Of a DNA stretch of 64,000 bases, positions 38,823 through 47,831 are shown piece by piece. The DNA comes from Aurantiacibacter rhizosphaerae (GTDB lineage: Bacteria > Pseudomonadota > Alphaproteobacteria > Sphingomonadales > Sphingomonadaceae). The DNA lies in contig NZ_WUBR01000002.1 in the NCBI RefSeq assembly GCF_009807005.1, positions 682,001-746,000 of the forward strand, given 5' to 3'. The translations under genes and the position numbers were made by a program. How positions within the stretch are numbered: position 1 is the stretch's first letter; each line of letters begins with the position of its first letter. The notes beneath the pieces are model-generated. The model did not search any database, was not told where the DNA came from, and worked only from the letters and a program-made list of their open reading frames with translations.

Positions 38823-40004
38823 TTACTTTTCAATCTTAAGTATAAATCCGCCGCCCACTCCGCCAAAACTGCGTGCTCGGATGCGTAGCATATCCAGCAG
38901 GTCGGGCTTATCGGATAGCGCGGACAGGTTTATCGCCAGCAATGCGTCACTACCTTCACCGCCATCATCGTCCTCTTGTGCCACGGTGAAGCCCAGCGGC
39001 GTTTCGAAGCCCAGCTCGATATAGGAATCGATGGCTCCGCCAAAATCAGGGTCGCCCGACTGGTTGGCGCGCATGTGGATCTCAACCGCGCCATCGCCTG
39101 CGCGGATCGCGGCCTTGGCGGCCTCGCTCAACTGATAGTCGATGTGGGTTGGCAGCAGGGTTTCCTCGCCAGTTTCATCGTCCACCCGGGCCAGTTCACC
39201 CGTCATCGCGCTGTCGAAATCAATCACCTGCAAAGGCGCTTGCGGCGCAACCTCGCGCATGTCGCGCACGCGCAGGCGATAGTCACCCTTGCCCTCTGAC
39301 AGCACGTCGGCGACGATGGTGTAGGTGCCATCGTCCGTAAAACGATGTCGCAGCAGCGCGTTCAAGCCCTCGCCGCCGTCATCGTCAAGCGCCATCACCT
39401 CGCCAGCGGCATCGCGCAGTTCCAGCGTGGGATCGAGTTCGTCATTCAAGGCCACCAGCGCGATTTCCACCATTTGCCCGGCCTGGCCCTGCATGGTGAA
39501 CAGGTGTTCCTCGCCCATGAAGGTGCCCGTTTCGCGCGCCCCATATGTCACCGTGCGGATTTGCGGCGCGGCATATTCGCTTGGCGAAAGGCGCAGATCG
39601 AAGGCACCGCCATAGCTGGTGTCGCCCTCGCTCCATTCGGCGGCAAATCCATCGACCTCTATGGTGATGCGGCGTTCTTCGCCGGCCGCGGGAATATACA
39701 CGCGCGGGTTCAGATCCTCGCCGCCGTCGTCATCCTGCGCAATCACTACGCCGTTCTGATTCAGCACGCGCATCATCGGATCGAAATCGTCGCGCGCGAT
39801 CGCATCGATCTGCAGCGTAGTGTTGGCTGGGACGGTGATCTGGAACACGGCCGCCCGGCCATCCACCTCGCCCTGGAACAGGCGCACATCGCTGCTTTCC
39901 TGATCCAGGTCCCGAACCTGTGCCTGGGCGCCGAGAGCAGCCAGATTGACTGCCGCAGCACCTATTCCGGCAAGCAGGACTGCCGCGCGAATTGTCATCG
40001 CCAT
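38823..40004 (-). CDS. Exported PPC-repeat protein with recurrent DDDGGE motifs
   Basis: 393 aa from the ATG preceded by AGGGGA; an ATG 9 codons upstream lacks a ribosome site. A signal peptide ends near AQAQ. Two bacterial pre-peptidase C-terminal-like domains (residues ~30-145 and ~150-250) each hold FxITVPANTTLQID-type and YTIVAD/DYRLRV strands. The motif DDDGGE occurs at 91-96, 207-212 and 345-350, probably metal-binding loops. No peptidase domain is present, so the protein may bind a partner or the cell surface. Function unknown. Confidence 0.75.
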   Translation of the reverse strand: MAMTIRAAVLLAGIGAAAVNLAALGAQAQVRDLDQESSDVRLFQGEVDGRAAVFQITVPANTTLQIDAIARDDFDPMMRVLNQNGVVIAQDDDGGEDLNPRVYIPAAGEERRITIEVDGFAAEWSEGDTSYGGAFDLRLSPSEYAAPQIRTVTYGARETGTFMGEEHLFTMQGQAGQMVEIALVALNDELDPTLELRDAAGEVMALDDDGGEGLNALLRHRFTDDGTYTIVADVLSEGKGDYRLRVRDMREVAPQAPLQVIDFDSAMTGELARVDDETGEETLLPTHIDYQLSEAAKAAIRAGDGAVEIHMRANQSGDPDFGGAIDSYIELGFETPLGFTVAQEDDDGGEGSDALLAINLSALSDKPDLLDMLRIRARSFGGVGGGFILKIEK

Positions 40005-40059
40005 CACTATTCCCCTGTTCGAATTCTTCAACCCAGCGGTAGAGCCTTACCGCCGGTGT

Positions 40060-40629
40060 TCAAACAGGCTTTGCAGCGTTTTTACCCGGCCATTCATCTG
40101 ACAATAGGCCCCACAGCCAGGTGTCCGTCCAGCCGATGTGGGTTTTCATCGTGTGGCGAAGGTGCCCTTCCCGCGTGAAACCCAGCCGTTTCAGCAAGGC
40201 GTTGGAGCGGGTGTTGCGTGGATCGACATCGGCATAGAGGCGGTGAAAACCCTCCTCATGAAACAGGTGCGATATCAGGCCGCCAACGCACTCTCGCGCA
40301 ATCCCGCGCCCGCCGTTTCCGGGCACCATGATATAGCCGATTTCGGCCACCTCATCCACATCGCTGCTGGCCACCATGCGAAACACCGGATCGCCGCCGC
40401 CGCGCGGTTCGCAAATCCAGGTTCGCCCGTTCCACGTGCCGCGCGTGTCGAACAGATATTCGCGAAATTCCTCCGGATCGTCGAACGGCCCGCGCCCCCA
40501 ATAGCGCATCTGCACATCGCTGGAGAATGCCGGCCAGAAGGCAATCTCATCCCCTTCCTTCAGTGGACGGCATTGGAAGCGCGCCGTGGTGATGGGAGGC
40601 GTGGTGAGAGGCGGCGTGCTGTCGGACAT
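40060..40629 (-). CDS. GNAT acetyltransferase, RimJ/RimL type
   Basis: 189 aa. It starts with TTARFQCRPLKEGDE and ends in the family motifs GYIMVPGNGGRGIARECVGGLISHLF (acetyl-CoA binding) and LYADVDPRNTRSNALLKRLGFTREG. The layout is that of N-terminal amine acetyltransferases such as RimJ, RimL and related proteins. The substrate is unknown. Confidence 0.9.
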   Translation of the reverse strand: MSDSTPPLTTPPITTARFQCRPLKEGDEIAFWPAFSSDVQMRYWGRGPFDDPEEFREYLFDTRGTWNGRTWICEPRGGGDPVFRMVASSDVDEVAEIGYIMVPGNGGRGIARECVGGLISHLFHEEGFHRLYADVDPRNTRSNALLKRLGFTREGHLRHTMKTHIGWTDTWLWGLLSDEWPGKNAAKPV

Positions 40630-40677
40630 GGGGCGGGTGATAGCAGGAGATGGTGAACCGCAAAGGCTCGCGTGTCG

Positions 40678-41616
40678 CTATTCCTGCGATGATGCCGGTC
40701 GTCCACCAATTGATCGACGATTTCGCAAGGTCTCGAACAGCGATTGCGTCACCAGCGTCTGGATCAGGCGGATGCGCTGGGGGTGCTCCCTGGCAAAGGG
40801 CGATTCCGCTCTCTGATAGGATGCCACCTGATCGGCAAAATAGGCATAGGGCGCGGTGTTGAAATGATCGTTGAAGGAACGATCGAGCGTCCAGGCCGAG
40901 AAATCGAACGCCACGCAATAGTCCATCCACAGGATGTCATTCATCGGCTTGGCTGTCTGGTGACAATTGACGCTGAACTGCTCTGCACCGTCCAACCCCT
41001 CCTCGCCCTGAACACGCGCAAAATCCTCAACCGCGTCCGCGATTTTCGCCTCGAATGCCGCGTGATCAGCAGCCCCGCCGGCGATACTGCCCAAGCCTGC
41101 GCCTTCCCCACTGGCGAAAGAGCCATTTGCGCTGGCCAGATCCACCCTCACTTCGGGCACGAAATCCTCGCCATCGAACGCGCTCATCACCGATCGCGAA
41201 AACGCAACGCCGCCTCCCTGATTGGCCACTTTCAACGAAATCGATACCAGAGTGGCAGCGATGACCATGCCGATGGCAAAGCGAGCAGCGGATGCCACCC
41301 GCAACTTCGACGCCTGTTCGGCCTTTCGCGGCGAAGCCTGACGAGGTCTGGGCGGCGGCGATGGAGCACGTTGCGGCCGCGCTGGTTGCGGAGCACGGCG
41401 CGGAACACTTTTGGCCCGCAACGCATCATACGCGGATCGTTGCGCAGGATTTCGCAAACACCGGTATGCCCTGTTCAGCGCCTGCGCCTTGTCGACCGCC
41501 GTCCGATCCCGGTTGGCGTCCGGATGATACTTTCGCATCAGGGCCTTGTAGGCAGCCGTCACCACCTCCGGCTCTGCCGAAGGGGATATGCCGAGGATCT
41601 TGTAATAGTCTTCCAG
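40678..41616 (-). CDS. J-domain protein with a non-standard or frameshifted start
   Basis: About 312 aa if read from a CTG at 41616. The J-domain is at the very N-terminus: EDYYKILGISPSAEPEVVTAAYKALMRKYHPDANRD with the HPD motif intact, followed by LNRAYRCLRNPAQRSAYD, a Pro/Arg-rich linker, a TM helix (FAIGMVIAATLVSISLKV) and a periplasmic-side domain. A TAA lies four codons before the CTG. An ATG at 41629 has GAGG at good distance but is one base out of frame, and deleting one G of the GGG at 41620-41622 would join it. This may be a real indel, a sequencing error or CTG initiation. Confidence 0.65.
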   Translation of the reverse strand: MEDYYKILGISPSAEPEVVTAAYKALMRKYHPDANRDRTAVDKAQALNRAYRCLRNPAQRSAYDALRAKSVPRRAPQPARPQRAPSPPPRPRQASPRKAEQASKLRVASAARFAIGMVIAATLVSISLKVANQGGGVAFSRSVMSAFDGEDFVPEVRVDLASANGSFASGEGAGLGSIAGGAADHAAFEAKIADAVEDFARVQGEEGLDGAEQFSVNCHQTAKPMNDILWMDYCVAFDFSAWTLDRSFNDHFNTAPYAYFADQVASYQRAESPFAREHPQRIRLIQTLVTQSLFETLRNRRSIGGRPASSQE

Positions 41617-41799
41617 CTGCCCGTTCCATTATATCGCCTCGATACAATAATTTACCGAAGCTGTGCGTATTTTCGCCTTTGGAACGAAACGTAAACTTGC
41701 CGAAGCGCGTTCAGCAACTGTGCGCGCGCAACAAATCCACAATTTTCTGAAATACCCGTATTTTCACGCAGGTTCGTCGAAGCCCCACGAAGCGCGCAC

Positions 41800-42591
41800 T
41801 CACGCTCCGGTCAGGAAATCCACCAGCGCCTTCACCTTTTTTTGGCGCCATTGAGGGCGCGGGGCCAGCAGCCAGTAGGCGCGGCGGCATTCCACAGGCT
41901 CGCCCAGCGCTTCCAGTCGGCCGTCCGCCAGCGCTTCTGCCACCAGCGGCAGAGGCAGCGTAACGCGGCCAAGGCCTGCCAGCGCGGAGCTGAGCGCCTG
42001 CCCGGCGCTGCCGACGCTGAGGATGGTTTTCTCACCATCGGGGGTTTCGAATGTGGGCCAGCTGATCCAGCCATCCGGCGCGCCGGGTGCGGCCACGACC
42101 ACGCGGTGCCCCGGCTCCAGCTGTGCGCCTTCCAGTTCTCCCGGCCCTTCCACCAGCCGCACGGCCAGATCGAGGTTGGCCTCTGTAAACTCGGCATCTT
42201 CGCTGGCCGCGATCTGGATGCGGATATCGGGGTTTTCCTTGCGGAAACCCGCCAGCCGCGGGGCCAGCCACTGCGCGTAAAATTCGCGCGGGGCGGCGAT
42301 GGCATAGTTGGAGGAGGACTGGCCCGCCTGCATGGCCTGCACGCTTTCCTCGAAATGCAGGAAACCTTCGCGCAAGGCATCAAGGCCAGCCTCGGCCTCT
42401 CCGGTCAGTTCCAGCCCTTTCGAGGTGCGGCGGAACAGCACTACGCCCAGCACATCTTCCAGCGCGCGGATCTGCTGCCCCACGGCGGCGGGCGTCACCG
42501 CCAGCTCGTCTGCCGCGCGCGTGAAGGAAAGGTGCCGCGCGGCGGCATCGAATACGCGCAAGGCGTTGAGAGGCAGATGGGTGCGTTTCAT
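41800..42591 (-). CDS. LysR-type transcriptional regulator (GcvA-like)
   Basis: 263 aa. N-terminal wHTH (residues ~5-65: LNALRVFDAAARHLSFTRAADELAVTPAAVGQQIRALEDVLGVVLFRR), followed by the linker helix and an effector-binding domain from ~90. The opening RTHLPLNALRVFDAAARH is typical of GcvA. Slightly short at the C-terminus compared with usual ~300. No obvious divergent target gene; the 208 bp upstream (41566-41799 on the other side) hold no gene. Confidence 0.9.
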   Translation of the reverse strand: MKRTHLPLNALRVFDAAARHLSFTRAADELAVTPAAVGQQIRALEDVLGVVLFRRTSKGLELTGEAEAGLDALREGFLHFEESVQAMQAGQSSSNYAIAAPREFYAQWLAPRLAGFRKENPDIRIQIAASEDAEFTEANLDLAVRLVEGPGELEGAQLEPGHRVVVAAPGAPDGWISWPTFETPDGEKTILSVGSAGQALSSALAGLGRVTLPLPLVAEALADGRLEALGEPVECRRAYWLLAPRPQWRQKKVKALVDFLTGA

Positions 42592-42679
42592 GGTATCCGG
42601 CCCCAGCCTCTAGGAAACGCAAGGCGCAGGGGCAAGCCGCTTCGTATCGGCCTTCAAGTCTGCGGTGGCAGGCGGTGGA

Positions 42680-43096
42680 TTAGACGGAGCTGTCTGCAGG
42701 TGCGGCGAGCGGGAAATGGGGAATTGCCACTTCGAACTGCGTGCCATCGGCATGAAGGAAGGTGTAATGCCCCTCCATCGCGCCCTGATTGGTGGTCAAT
42801 TCACAGCCGGACACATAATCATGCGTCTGCCCCGGTTGCAGCACGGGGCTTTCCCCCACCACGCCTTCACCATCGACGATGTTCACCATCCCGTTCGAAT
42901 CGGTGATGCGCCAGTGGCGGCTTTTTAGCTGCACGGTTTCATCCCGGCCATTTTCCAGGCGGATATGATAGACCCAGAACCATCGCCCTGCCCCCACGCG
43001 CGACTGTTCGGGCATGAAGTTCACGGCAACGCGCACAGTCACTCCGGCCGTGATGGCGGTGTGCTGGAACAGGGACTGGAGCGCGGTCTTTGTCAT
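42680..43096 (-). CDS. apaG: ApaG family protein
   Basis: 138 aa of the DUF525/ApaG beta-sandwich: FWVYHIRLENGRDETVQLKSRHWRITDSNG, EGVVGESPVLQPGQTHDYVSG and TTNQGAMEGHYTF are its signatures. Linked in other bacteria to Co2+ resistance and Mg2+ efflux; the biochemical role is unsettled. No corA neighbour. Confidence 0.92.
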   Translation of the reverse strand: MTKTALQSLFQHTAITAGVTVRVAVNFMPEQSRVGAGRWFWVYHIRLENGRDETVQLKSRHWRITDSNGMVNIVDGEGVVGESPVLQPGQTHDYVSGCELTTNQGAMEGHYTFLHADGTQFEVAIPHFPLAAPADSSV

Positions 43097-43166
43097 CCCC
43101 TCTAAAGTAGCGGTTTTGCTGGACGCTACAAGGGGACTTTAGGCTCAATCCGCCGCATTGTGCCTC

Positions 43167-44387
43167 TTACAGGCCAACCCGGTCCAGCGCCTGGCCAAGA
43201 TCGTCGATCAGATCCAGCGGGTCTTCCAGGCCGATGTTGATACGTAGCATGCCATCCTCGATCCCCGCAGCCGCGCGGCCTTCTGCGCCCATGTTGTGAT
43301 GGGTGGTGGTGGCCGGGTGGCAGATAAGCGATTTCGCATCGCCGATATTGTTGGAGATATCGATCAGCTCCAGCGCATTGCAGATGGCCATGGCCTGTTC
43401 CTTGCCCGCATCGCCGGCTTTCGGCGCGAAGAAGGCGAAGATCGGCCCGGCGGCCACCATTTGCTTTTGCGTCAGCGCGTGTTGTGGGTGGCTGGGCAGG
43501 CCCGGATGCAGGACGCGCAGGCCACGGTCTTCAAGAAATTGCGCCACCTGCAGGGCATTGGCGCTTTGTGCAGGCGCGCGCAGCGGCAGGGTTTCCAGCC
43601 CCTTCATCACCACCCACGCATTGAAAGGCGCGCAAATCGGGCCGGTGTTGCGCTGGAAGGGCGATAGTGTTTCCTCGATCCATTCCTGGCTGGAACACAC
43701 CGCACCCGCCATCACGCGGCCCTGCCCGTCCATCAGCTTTGTAGCGGAATAGGCGACGATATCCGCGCCGAAATCCATCGGGCGTTGCAGCACCGGCGTG
43801 GCAAAGGCGTTGTCCACCACGGTCTTGATGCCCTTGCTGCGCGCGAAGCCGCAGACGAATTCCAGGTCCACCAGATCCATCGTCGGGTTCGCGGGCGTTT
43901 CGAAGAAGAATGCCTTGGTATTGTCCTGCACCGCGGCTTCCCACGCGGCATTGTCCGTACCGTCAATCGCAGTGTGGGTGATACCGAAGCGGTTCAGCAC
44001 GTTGTCCAGAATCCAGCGGCAGGAGCCGAAGGCCGCACGGCCCGCCACCACGTGATCGCCCGCGCTCAGCATGGACAATAGCGAACTCGTCATCGCGGCC
44101 ATGCCGCTGGCCTGCACCAGGCACGCCTCTGCCCCCTCCATCGCGGCGATACGCTGTTGCAGCATCTCTACCGTGGGGTTCTTGAAGCGGGAATATTGCA
44201 TGCCCTGCGCATCGCCCGCAAAGCGCGCGGCCACTTCCTGCGCGCTGTCGAAGGTGAAGCCGCTGGTGAGGTAAAGCGCCTCGCTCGTCTCGCCATGCTC
44301 GCTGCGCATGGTGCCTGCGCGCACGGCCTGCGTTGCGGGGCGCCATTTGGCGGTGACGGAGCGATCTGTGCCGGTGGTTTTCTTCAT
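43167..44387 (-). CDS. metZ: O-succinylhomoserine sulfhydrylase (cystathionine-gamma-synthase family)
   Basis: 406 aa PLP enzyme of methionine synthesis; O-succinylhomoserine plus sulfide gives homocysteine. Starting TQAVRAGTMRSEHGETSEALYLTSGFTF, with QYSRFKNPTVEMLQQRIA, the PLP lysine in AYSATKLMDGQGRVMAGA, and the C-terminal SLGDAKSLICHP-type GDAKSLICHPATTTHHNM. ATG at 44387 has no Shine-Dalgarno, and a candidate promoter ends 9 nt upstream, so a leaderless mRNA is possible. A GTG at 44396 is an alternative start. It could also be MetB or a gamma-lyase paralogue. Confidence 0.88.
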   Translation of the reverse strand: MKKTTGTDRSVTAKWRPATQAVRAGTMRSEHGETSEALYLTSGFTFDSAQEVAARFAGDAQGMQYSRFKNPTVEMLQQRIAAMEGAEACLVQASGMAAMTSSLLSMLSAGDHVVAGRAAFGSCRWILDNVLNRFGITHTAIDGTDNAAWEAAVQDNTKAFFFETPANPTMDLVDLEFVCGFARSKGIKTVVDNAFATPVLQRPMDFGADIVAYSATKLMDGQGRVMAGAVCSSQEWIEETLSPFQRNTGPICAPFNAWVVMKGLETLPLRAPAQSANALQVAQFLEDRGLRVLHPGLPSHPQHALTQKQMVAAGPIFAFFAPKAGDAGKEQAMAICNALELIDISNNIGDAKSLICHPATTTHHNMGAEGRAAAGIEDGMLRINIGLEDPLDLIDDLGQALDRVGL

Positions 44388-44396
44388 TGCGCGCAC

Positions 44397-44425
44397 GATC
44401 TACGGATACGCACCGCAGCGGGCAA
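44397..44425 (-). promoter_or_regulatory. Candidate metZ promoter, leaderless geometry
   Basis: Minus strand TTGCCC (44420-44425), 17 bp, TAGATC (44397-44402). The predicted start falls at or next to the metZ ATG. The 60-bp divergent gap has no room for the usual SAM-responsive aptamer. Confidence 0.4.
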
Positions 44426-44448
44426 GCCGTGAAAACAAGCGAAAGGTG

Positions 44449-44679
44449 ATGAAAATGCAAAACGCCATACAGACACTGGTGCACGACTATGGCTGGATAC
44501 ACACCGGTATCGGAATGGTGGGCAATCTTACCTTCGTGATCGGCAGCGTGCTTTTCCTGCCGCATTTCTCTTCTCTGGAGACGATCGGCGTATGGCTGTT
44601 CATTATCGGCTCTGCCCTGATGCTGGTGGGCGCGGTGGGAGATATGCTGGTGAAATGGTATGATCGCAAACGGCATTAA
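44449..44679 (+). CDS. YrhK-like small membrane protein
   Basis: 76 aa (ATG at 44449, or 44455 with better-spaced AAAGG). Two membrane helices: LTFVIGSVLFLPHF and VWLFIIGSALMLVGAVGDMLVKW. The phrase GSxLF...GVWLFIIGS with a helix pair is the YrhK domain pattern. Function unknown. Divergent from metZ. Confidence 0.8.
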   Translation: MKMQNAIQTLVHDYGWIHTGIGMVGNLTFVIGSVLFLPHFSSLETIGVWLFIIGSALMLVGAVGDMLVKWYDRKRH

Positions 44680-44740
44680 GTCCCTTGATGCCCAACACCC
44701 CTATTGCGACCGGCGGGCAGCCCGCTAAAGCCATTCCGCG

Positions 44741-46042
44741 ATGAACGAAGCGCCAGACCGTGTCCGCGATCCATTCGCCTGGAACTGCCTGTTCGCCGCG
44801 GGCTTTTTCCTCGTCTGCCTCATTCGGCTGGGGACGCCGTCCACCCCCTTCTTCGATGAAGTGCATTACCTGCCCGCCGCGCGCGCGGTGCTGGATCTGC
44901 AATGGGCGCTGAATGTGGAGCATCCGCCGCTGGCCAAGCAGATCATCGCGCTGGGCATCGCGATCTTCGGTGATGAGCCTTTTGGCTGGCGGATCATGAG
45001 CGTGTTGTTCGGCACGCTGGCGCTGTTTGCCGCCATGCGCACCATGTGGTTTGCCAGCCAGACCCGCACGGCAAGCCTGCTGACGGGCCTGTTCGTCTCC
45101 ACCAATTTCCTGCTGTTCGTGCACGCCCGCATCGCCATGCTGGACGTGTTCATGGTGGGCTTCCTGATGCTGGCGGCCTGGATGTTTGCCGCCGCCTTGC
45201 GAGAGAACGAAACCGCGCGCTGGCGGCTGGCCATCGCGGGCGTGGCGCTGGGCTGCGCGATGGCATCGAAGTGGAACGCCATTCCGCTGGCCGTGCTGCC
45301 GGGCCTCGCGTTCCTGGCGGCGCGCTGGTGCGCCGGGCGCAGGCGGCTGGTGCTGTCGGCGCGCGGCTGGCCCATCGGCGGGATGACATTGTGGGAAGCC
45401 GGTATCTGGCTGGGGCTGGTCCCGCTGCTCACCTATGCCGCCACCTTCTGGCCCTATCTGTTCTGGCAGGTCCAGTCCGGCGAGGTGGGCGGACTGGTGG
45501 ATATTCATCGCCAGATGCTGTCACTGCAAACGCAGGTGCCGGAGCCGCATCCTTATCAGAGCAACTGGTGGGACTGGATCATAAACCGCCGCGCGATCTG
45601 GTATCTTTACGAGCCTGTTGACGGCGCGCAGCGCGGGATCATGCTGATCGGCAATCCGGTAACGATGCTGGCAGGATTGCCAGCGCTGGCGTGGTGCGCC
45701 TGGGCCGGCTGGCAAAGCCGCGCGGGCGGCAATGCTCAGGGTCAAGTGCGCTGGGATGCCATTGCGCTGGTGACAGTGTTTATCGCCAGCCTTGCCCTGT
45801 GGATCGTCGCGCCCAAGGCCGTGCAGTTCTACTTCCACTATTTCCTGCCCGCCATGGCGCTGAGCGGGGCGCTGGCGCTGGGCGTGGAGCATTTGTGGAA
45901 GCGCGGGAACAGGGCGATCGCCGCGCTGGTGTGCCTGGGCGCACTGGCGGCCTTCATCTACTGGTTCCCCATCCTGACAGCCGCCCCGCTGGGCGATCCG
46001 CAGGATTTCCTGCAATGGGCATGGACGAAAGGCTGGCGATAG
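44741..46042 (+). CDS. PMT-type (protein O-mannosyltransferase-like) membrane glycosyltransferase
   Basis: 433 aa with many transmembrane helices. The first loop has the catalytic acidic pair FFDEVHYLPAARAVL (Asp39, Glu40) and the following NVEHPPLAK (61-66), both diagnostic of GT39 protein mannosyltransferases and their bacterial relatives. The region with DIHRQM and HPYQSNWWDWIINRRAIWY is also typical. The donor should be a polyprenol-phosphate sugar; the acceptor (protein or lipid) cannot be told. Convergent with the 46127 gene. Confidence 0.85.
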   Translation: MNEAPDRVRDPFAWNCLFAAGFFLVCLIRLGTPSTPFFDEVHYLPAARAVLDLQWALNVEHPPLAKQIIALGIAIFGDEPFGWRIMSVLFGTLALFAAMRTMWFASQTRTASLLTGLFVSTNFLLFVHARIAMLDVFMVGFLMLAAWMFAAALRENETARWRLAIAGVALGCAMASKWNAIPLAVLPGLAFLAARWCAGRRRLVLSARGWPIGGMTLWEAGIWLGLVPLLTYAATFWPYLFWQVQSGEVGGLVDIHRQMLSLQTQVPEPHPYQSNWWDWIINRRAIWYLYEPVDGAQRGIMLIGNPVTMLAGLPALAWCAWAGWQSRAGGNAQGQVRWDAIALVTVFIASLALWIVAPKAVQFYFHYFLPAMALSGALALGVEHLWKRGNRAIAALVCLGALAAFIYWFPILTAAPLGDPQDFLQWAWTKGWR

Positions 46043-46126
46043 CGGGCAGGTGATAGCGGACTGGCGCGCGCCGCAGCAGATTATCTTACCCCGCACTCCA
46101 AGGCGCAGACACCGGCACAAACCCGC

Positions 46127-46408
46127 TCAACGCTGCTTGCGATGATCTTCCAGATCGAGAACCTCGACAGTGGACGCCTCGCTGCTCTCGATCAGCACCG
46201 GCCTGCGCTCATCAAGAGAGTCGAGATCGGCAAAGGCCTGTTCGATGAATTTGCGCCGTTCCAGGATCAGGCGGGCCACGCCTTCGGTAAGGCCGCCCTC
46301 CTCTCCAACCCGGCCCAGCGCAGCGGCGATATCGCCGATCACCGCACTGCGCGCACTGGTGTGAAGATGCCCCCTGTTATCGATAAAGGCCTGAACCGAT
46401 TTCGCCAC
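46127..46408 (-). CDS. Small helical protein, unknown
   Basis: 93 aa when started at a GTG with GGGG 10 nt upstream; an upstream TTG at 46465 would add 19 residues. No ATG is available in this frame. Contains VQAFIDNRGHLHTSARSAVIGDIAAALGRVGEEGGL and an acidic end. It shows no recognisable domain. Codon use and frame integrity support a gene, but the start is uncertain. Confidence 0.5.
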   Translation of the reverse strand: MAKSVQAFIDNRGHLHTSARSAVIGDIAAALGRVGEEGGLTEGVARLILERRKFIEQAFADLDSLDERRPVLIESSEASTVEVLDLEDHRKQR

Positions 46409-46612
46409 GTCCGTGTTTCCCCATGCTCTTGCGGAAACGATACTACGAAGGCGCAAACGCGGCAAACTATCGGCCCCGATGTGGTTAATAAAACCTTGAG
46501 GCGCGCATTCATTTCATGGACCGGATATTTGTGTACGCGCGCCGGATATTTCAGGTGCTTTTGGACAAAAGCAATCGGGTCGCCTGCCGATCTTGGCCCT
46601 GTTGCCGATTCG

Positions 46613-47779
46613 CTATCGGAAGCGGCCCCACACGAATTTGCTCGACAGGGCATAGTTCCACACAGACGCCAGCACCACGCCCGCAATGGCAGACAGCCAC
46701 CAGGCCACGCCATTGGCCTGAAGCAGCGCCGCGGCCGCCACATTGGCAAAGGCACCCACCGCGCAGGTGGCGCAGAATTTCAGCCAGCCGAAGAACATGT
46801 CATGCGCGCCGGTCAGCTTGCTGTCGCGATAGGTGAGGAGGTTGTTGAGCCAGAAATTGAACGTCATCGCCACCATCGTGGCCACGGCCTGGCCCAGCGC
46901 GAAGCTGCTGCCCATCGCCAGATAAACAAGGCTCAGCACGGCCATGTGCACGAATACGCCCAGCCCGCCCACCGTGCCGAACAGGGCAAAGCGGGTGGGG
47001 ATGATGCGGCCAAGATAGCGATCGTAAAGGCCCGCGATGAAATCCAGCGCAACGCCGTGATCCAGCTTGCTTGTGCCGGAAAGGCGTTCGGCAAATTTCA
47101 GGGGGAATTCCTTTACGCGTAACTGCGGGCGGGCGGTGGAAAGAATATCCAGCATGATCTTGAAACCGATGCCGGAAAGGGTCTGCGCCTGTTTGCGCAA
47201 CTGGTCCGTCCGCAGCAGGAAAAACCCGCTCATCGCGTCGGAAAGCTCCGTCCCGGTCAGCTTGCGGGCCAGCGCATTGGCAATGCGGCTGCCCTTTTCG
47301 CGGCTCTTGCTGGAAAGGCCATCGGCATTGCCACCCTCTGCAAAGCGGCTGGCATAGGCCAGATCGTATTCGCCTGATCGCACGGCGGCCAGCATATCGT
47401 TGAGCAGGGCAGGATCGTGCTGATGATCGGCATCCATCACGGCCACAAAGGGCGCGGCAGTGGCGCACATGCCCTCTATCGCGGCGCTGGCAAGGCCGCG
47501 GCGGCCAATGCGCTGGATCACGCGGATGCGGCGATCGGTCAAGCCGATCCGGCGCGCTTCTTCCGCGGTGCCATCGTGCGAATTGTCATCCACGAAAACG
47601 GCTTCCCAGCCGGTGGGGCCAAGCGCCTGCTCCAGCCGGTCCACCATCGGGGCGATATTGCCCTTCTCGTTCAGCGTGGGCAGCACCACGGCCAGCTCCA
47701 GCGGGCAGGAGCCTTGCGCACGCGCCAGCGCGCCCGCGCTTTCGATCTGCTGCTGAAACTGTTCGGTCACCATGTCCAT
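46613..47779 (-). CDS. Polyprenol-phosphate glycosyltransferase fused to GtrA-like membrane domain
   Basis: 388 aa. GT2 domain first (residues ~25-240: LAVVLPTLNEKGNIAPMVDRL, FVDDNSHDGT, VMDADHQHDP, DAMSGFF), of the dolichol-phosphate-mannose synthase type, followed by a C-terminal GtrA-like four-helix domain (~255-385: FALFGTVGGLGVFVHM, SFALGQAVATMVAMTFNFWLNNLLTYRD). Such fusions make polyprenol-phosphate sugars and may help flip them. It probably supplies the PMT-type enzyme at 44741. The fusion and neighbourhood are seen, the pathway is inferred. Confidence 0.88.
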   Translation of the reverse strand: MDMVTEQFQQQIESAGALARAQGSCPLELAVVLPTLNEKGNIAPMVDRLEQALGPTGWEAVFVDDNSHDGTAEEARRIGLTDRRIRVIQRIGRRGLASAAIEGMCATAAPFVAVMDADHQHDPALLNDMLAAVRSGEYDLAYASRFAEGGNADGLSSKSREKGSRIANALARKLTGTELSDAMSGFFLLRTDQLRKQAQTLSGIGFKIMLDILSTARPQLRVKEFPLKFAERLSGTSKLDHGVALDFIAGLYDRYLGRIIPTRFALFGTVGGLGVFVHMAVLSLVYLAMGSSFALGQAVATMVAMTFNFWLNNLLTYRDSKLTGAHDMFFGWLKFCATCAVGAFANVAAAALLQANGVAWWLSAIAGVVLASVWNYALSSKFVWGRFR

Positions 47780-47831
47780 GTGCCCGCGTTACGCCGAATT
47801 GTTAACCATAAGGTTACCAAGCGGCGAGCAA

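Noticed and set aside
44388..44450. SAM-II (SAM-alpha) riboswitch before metZ
   Set aside because: The 60-bp divergent gap lacks the conserved SAM-II core and the predicted promoter leaves no leader.
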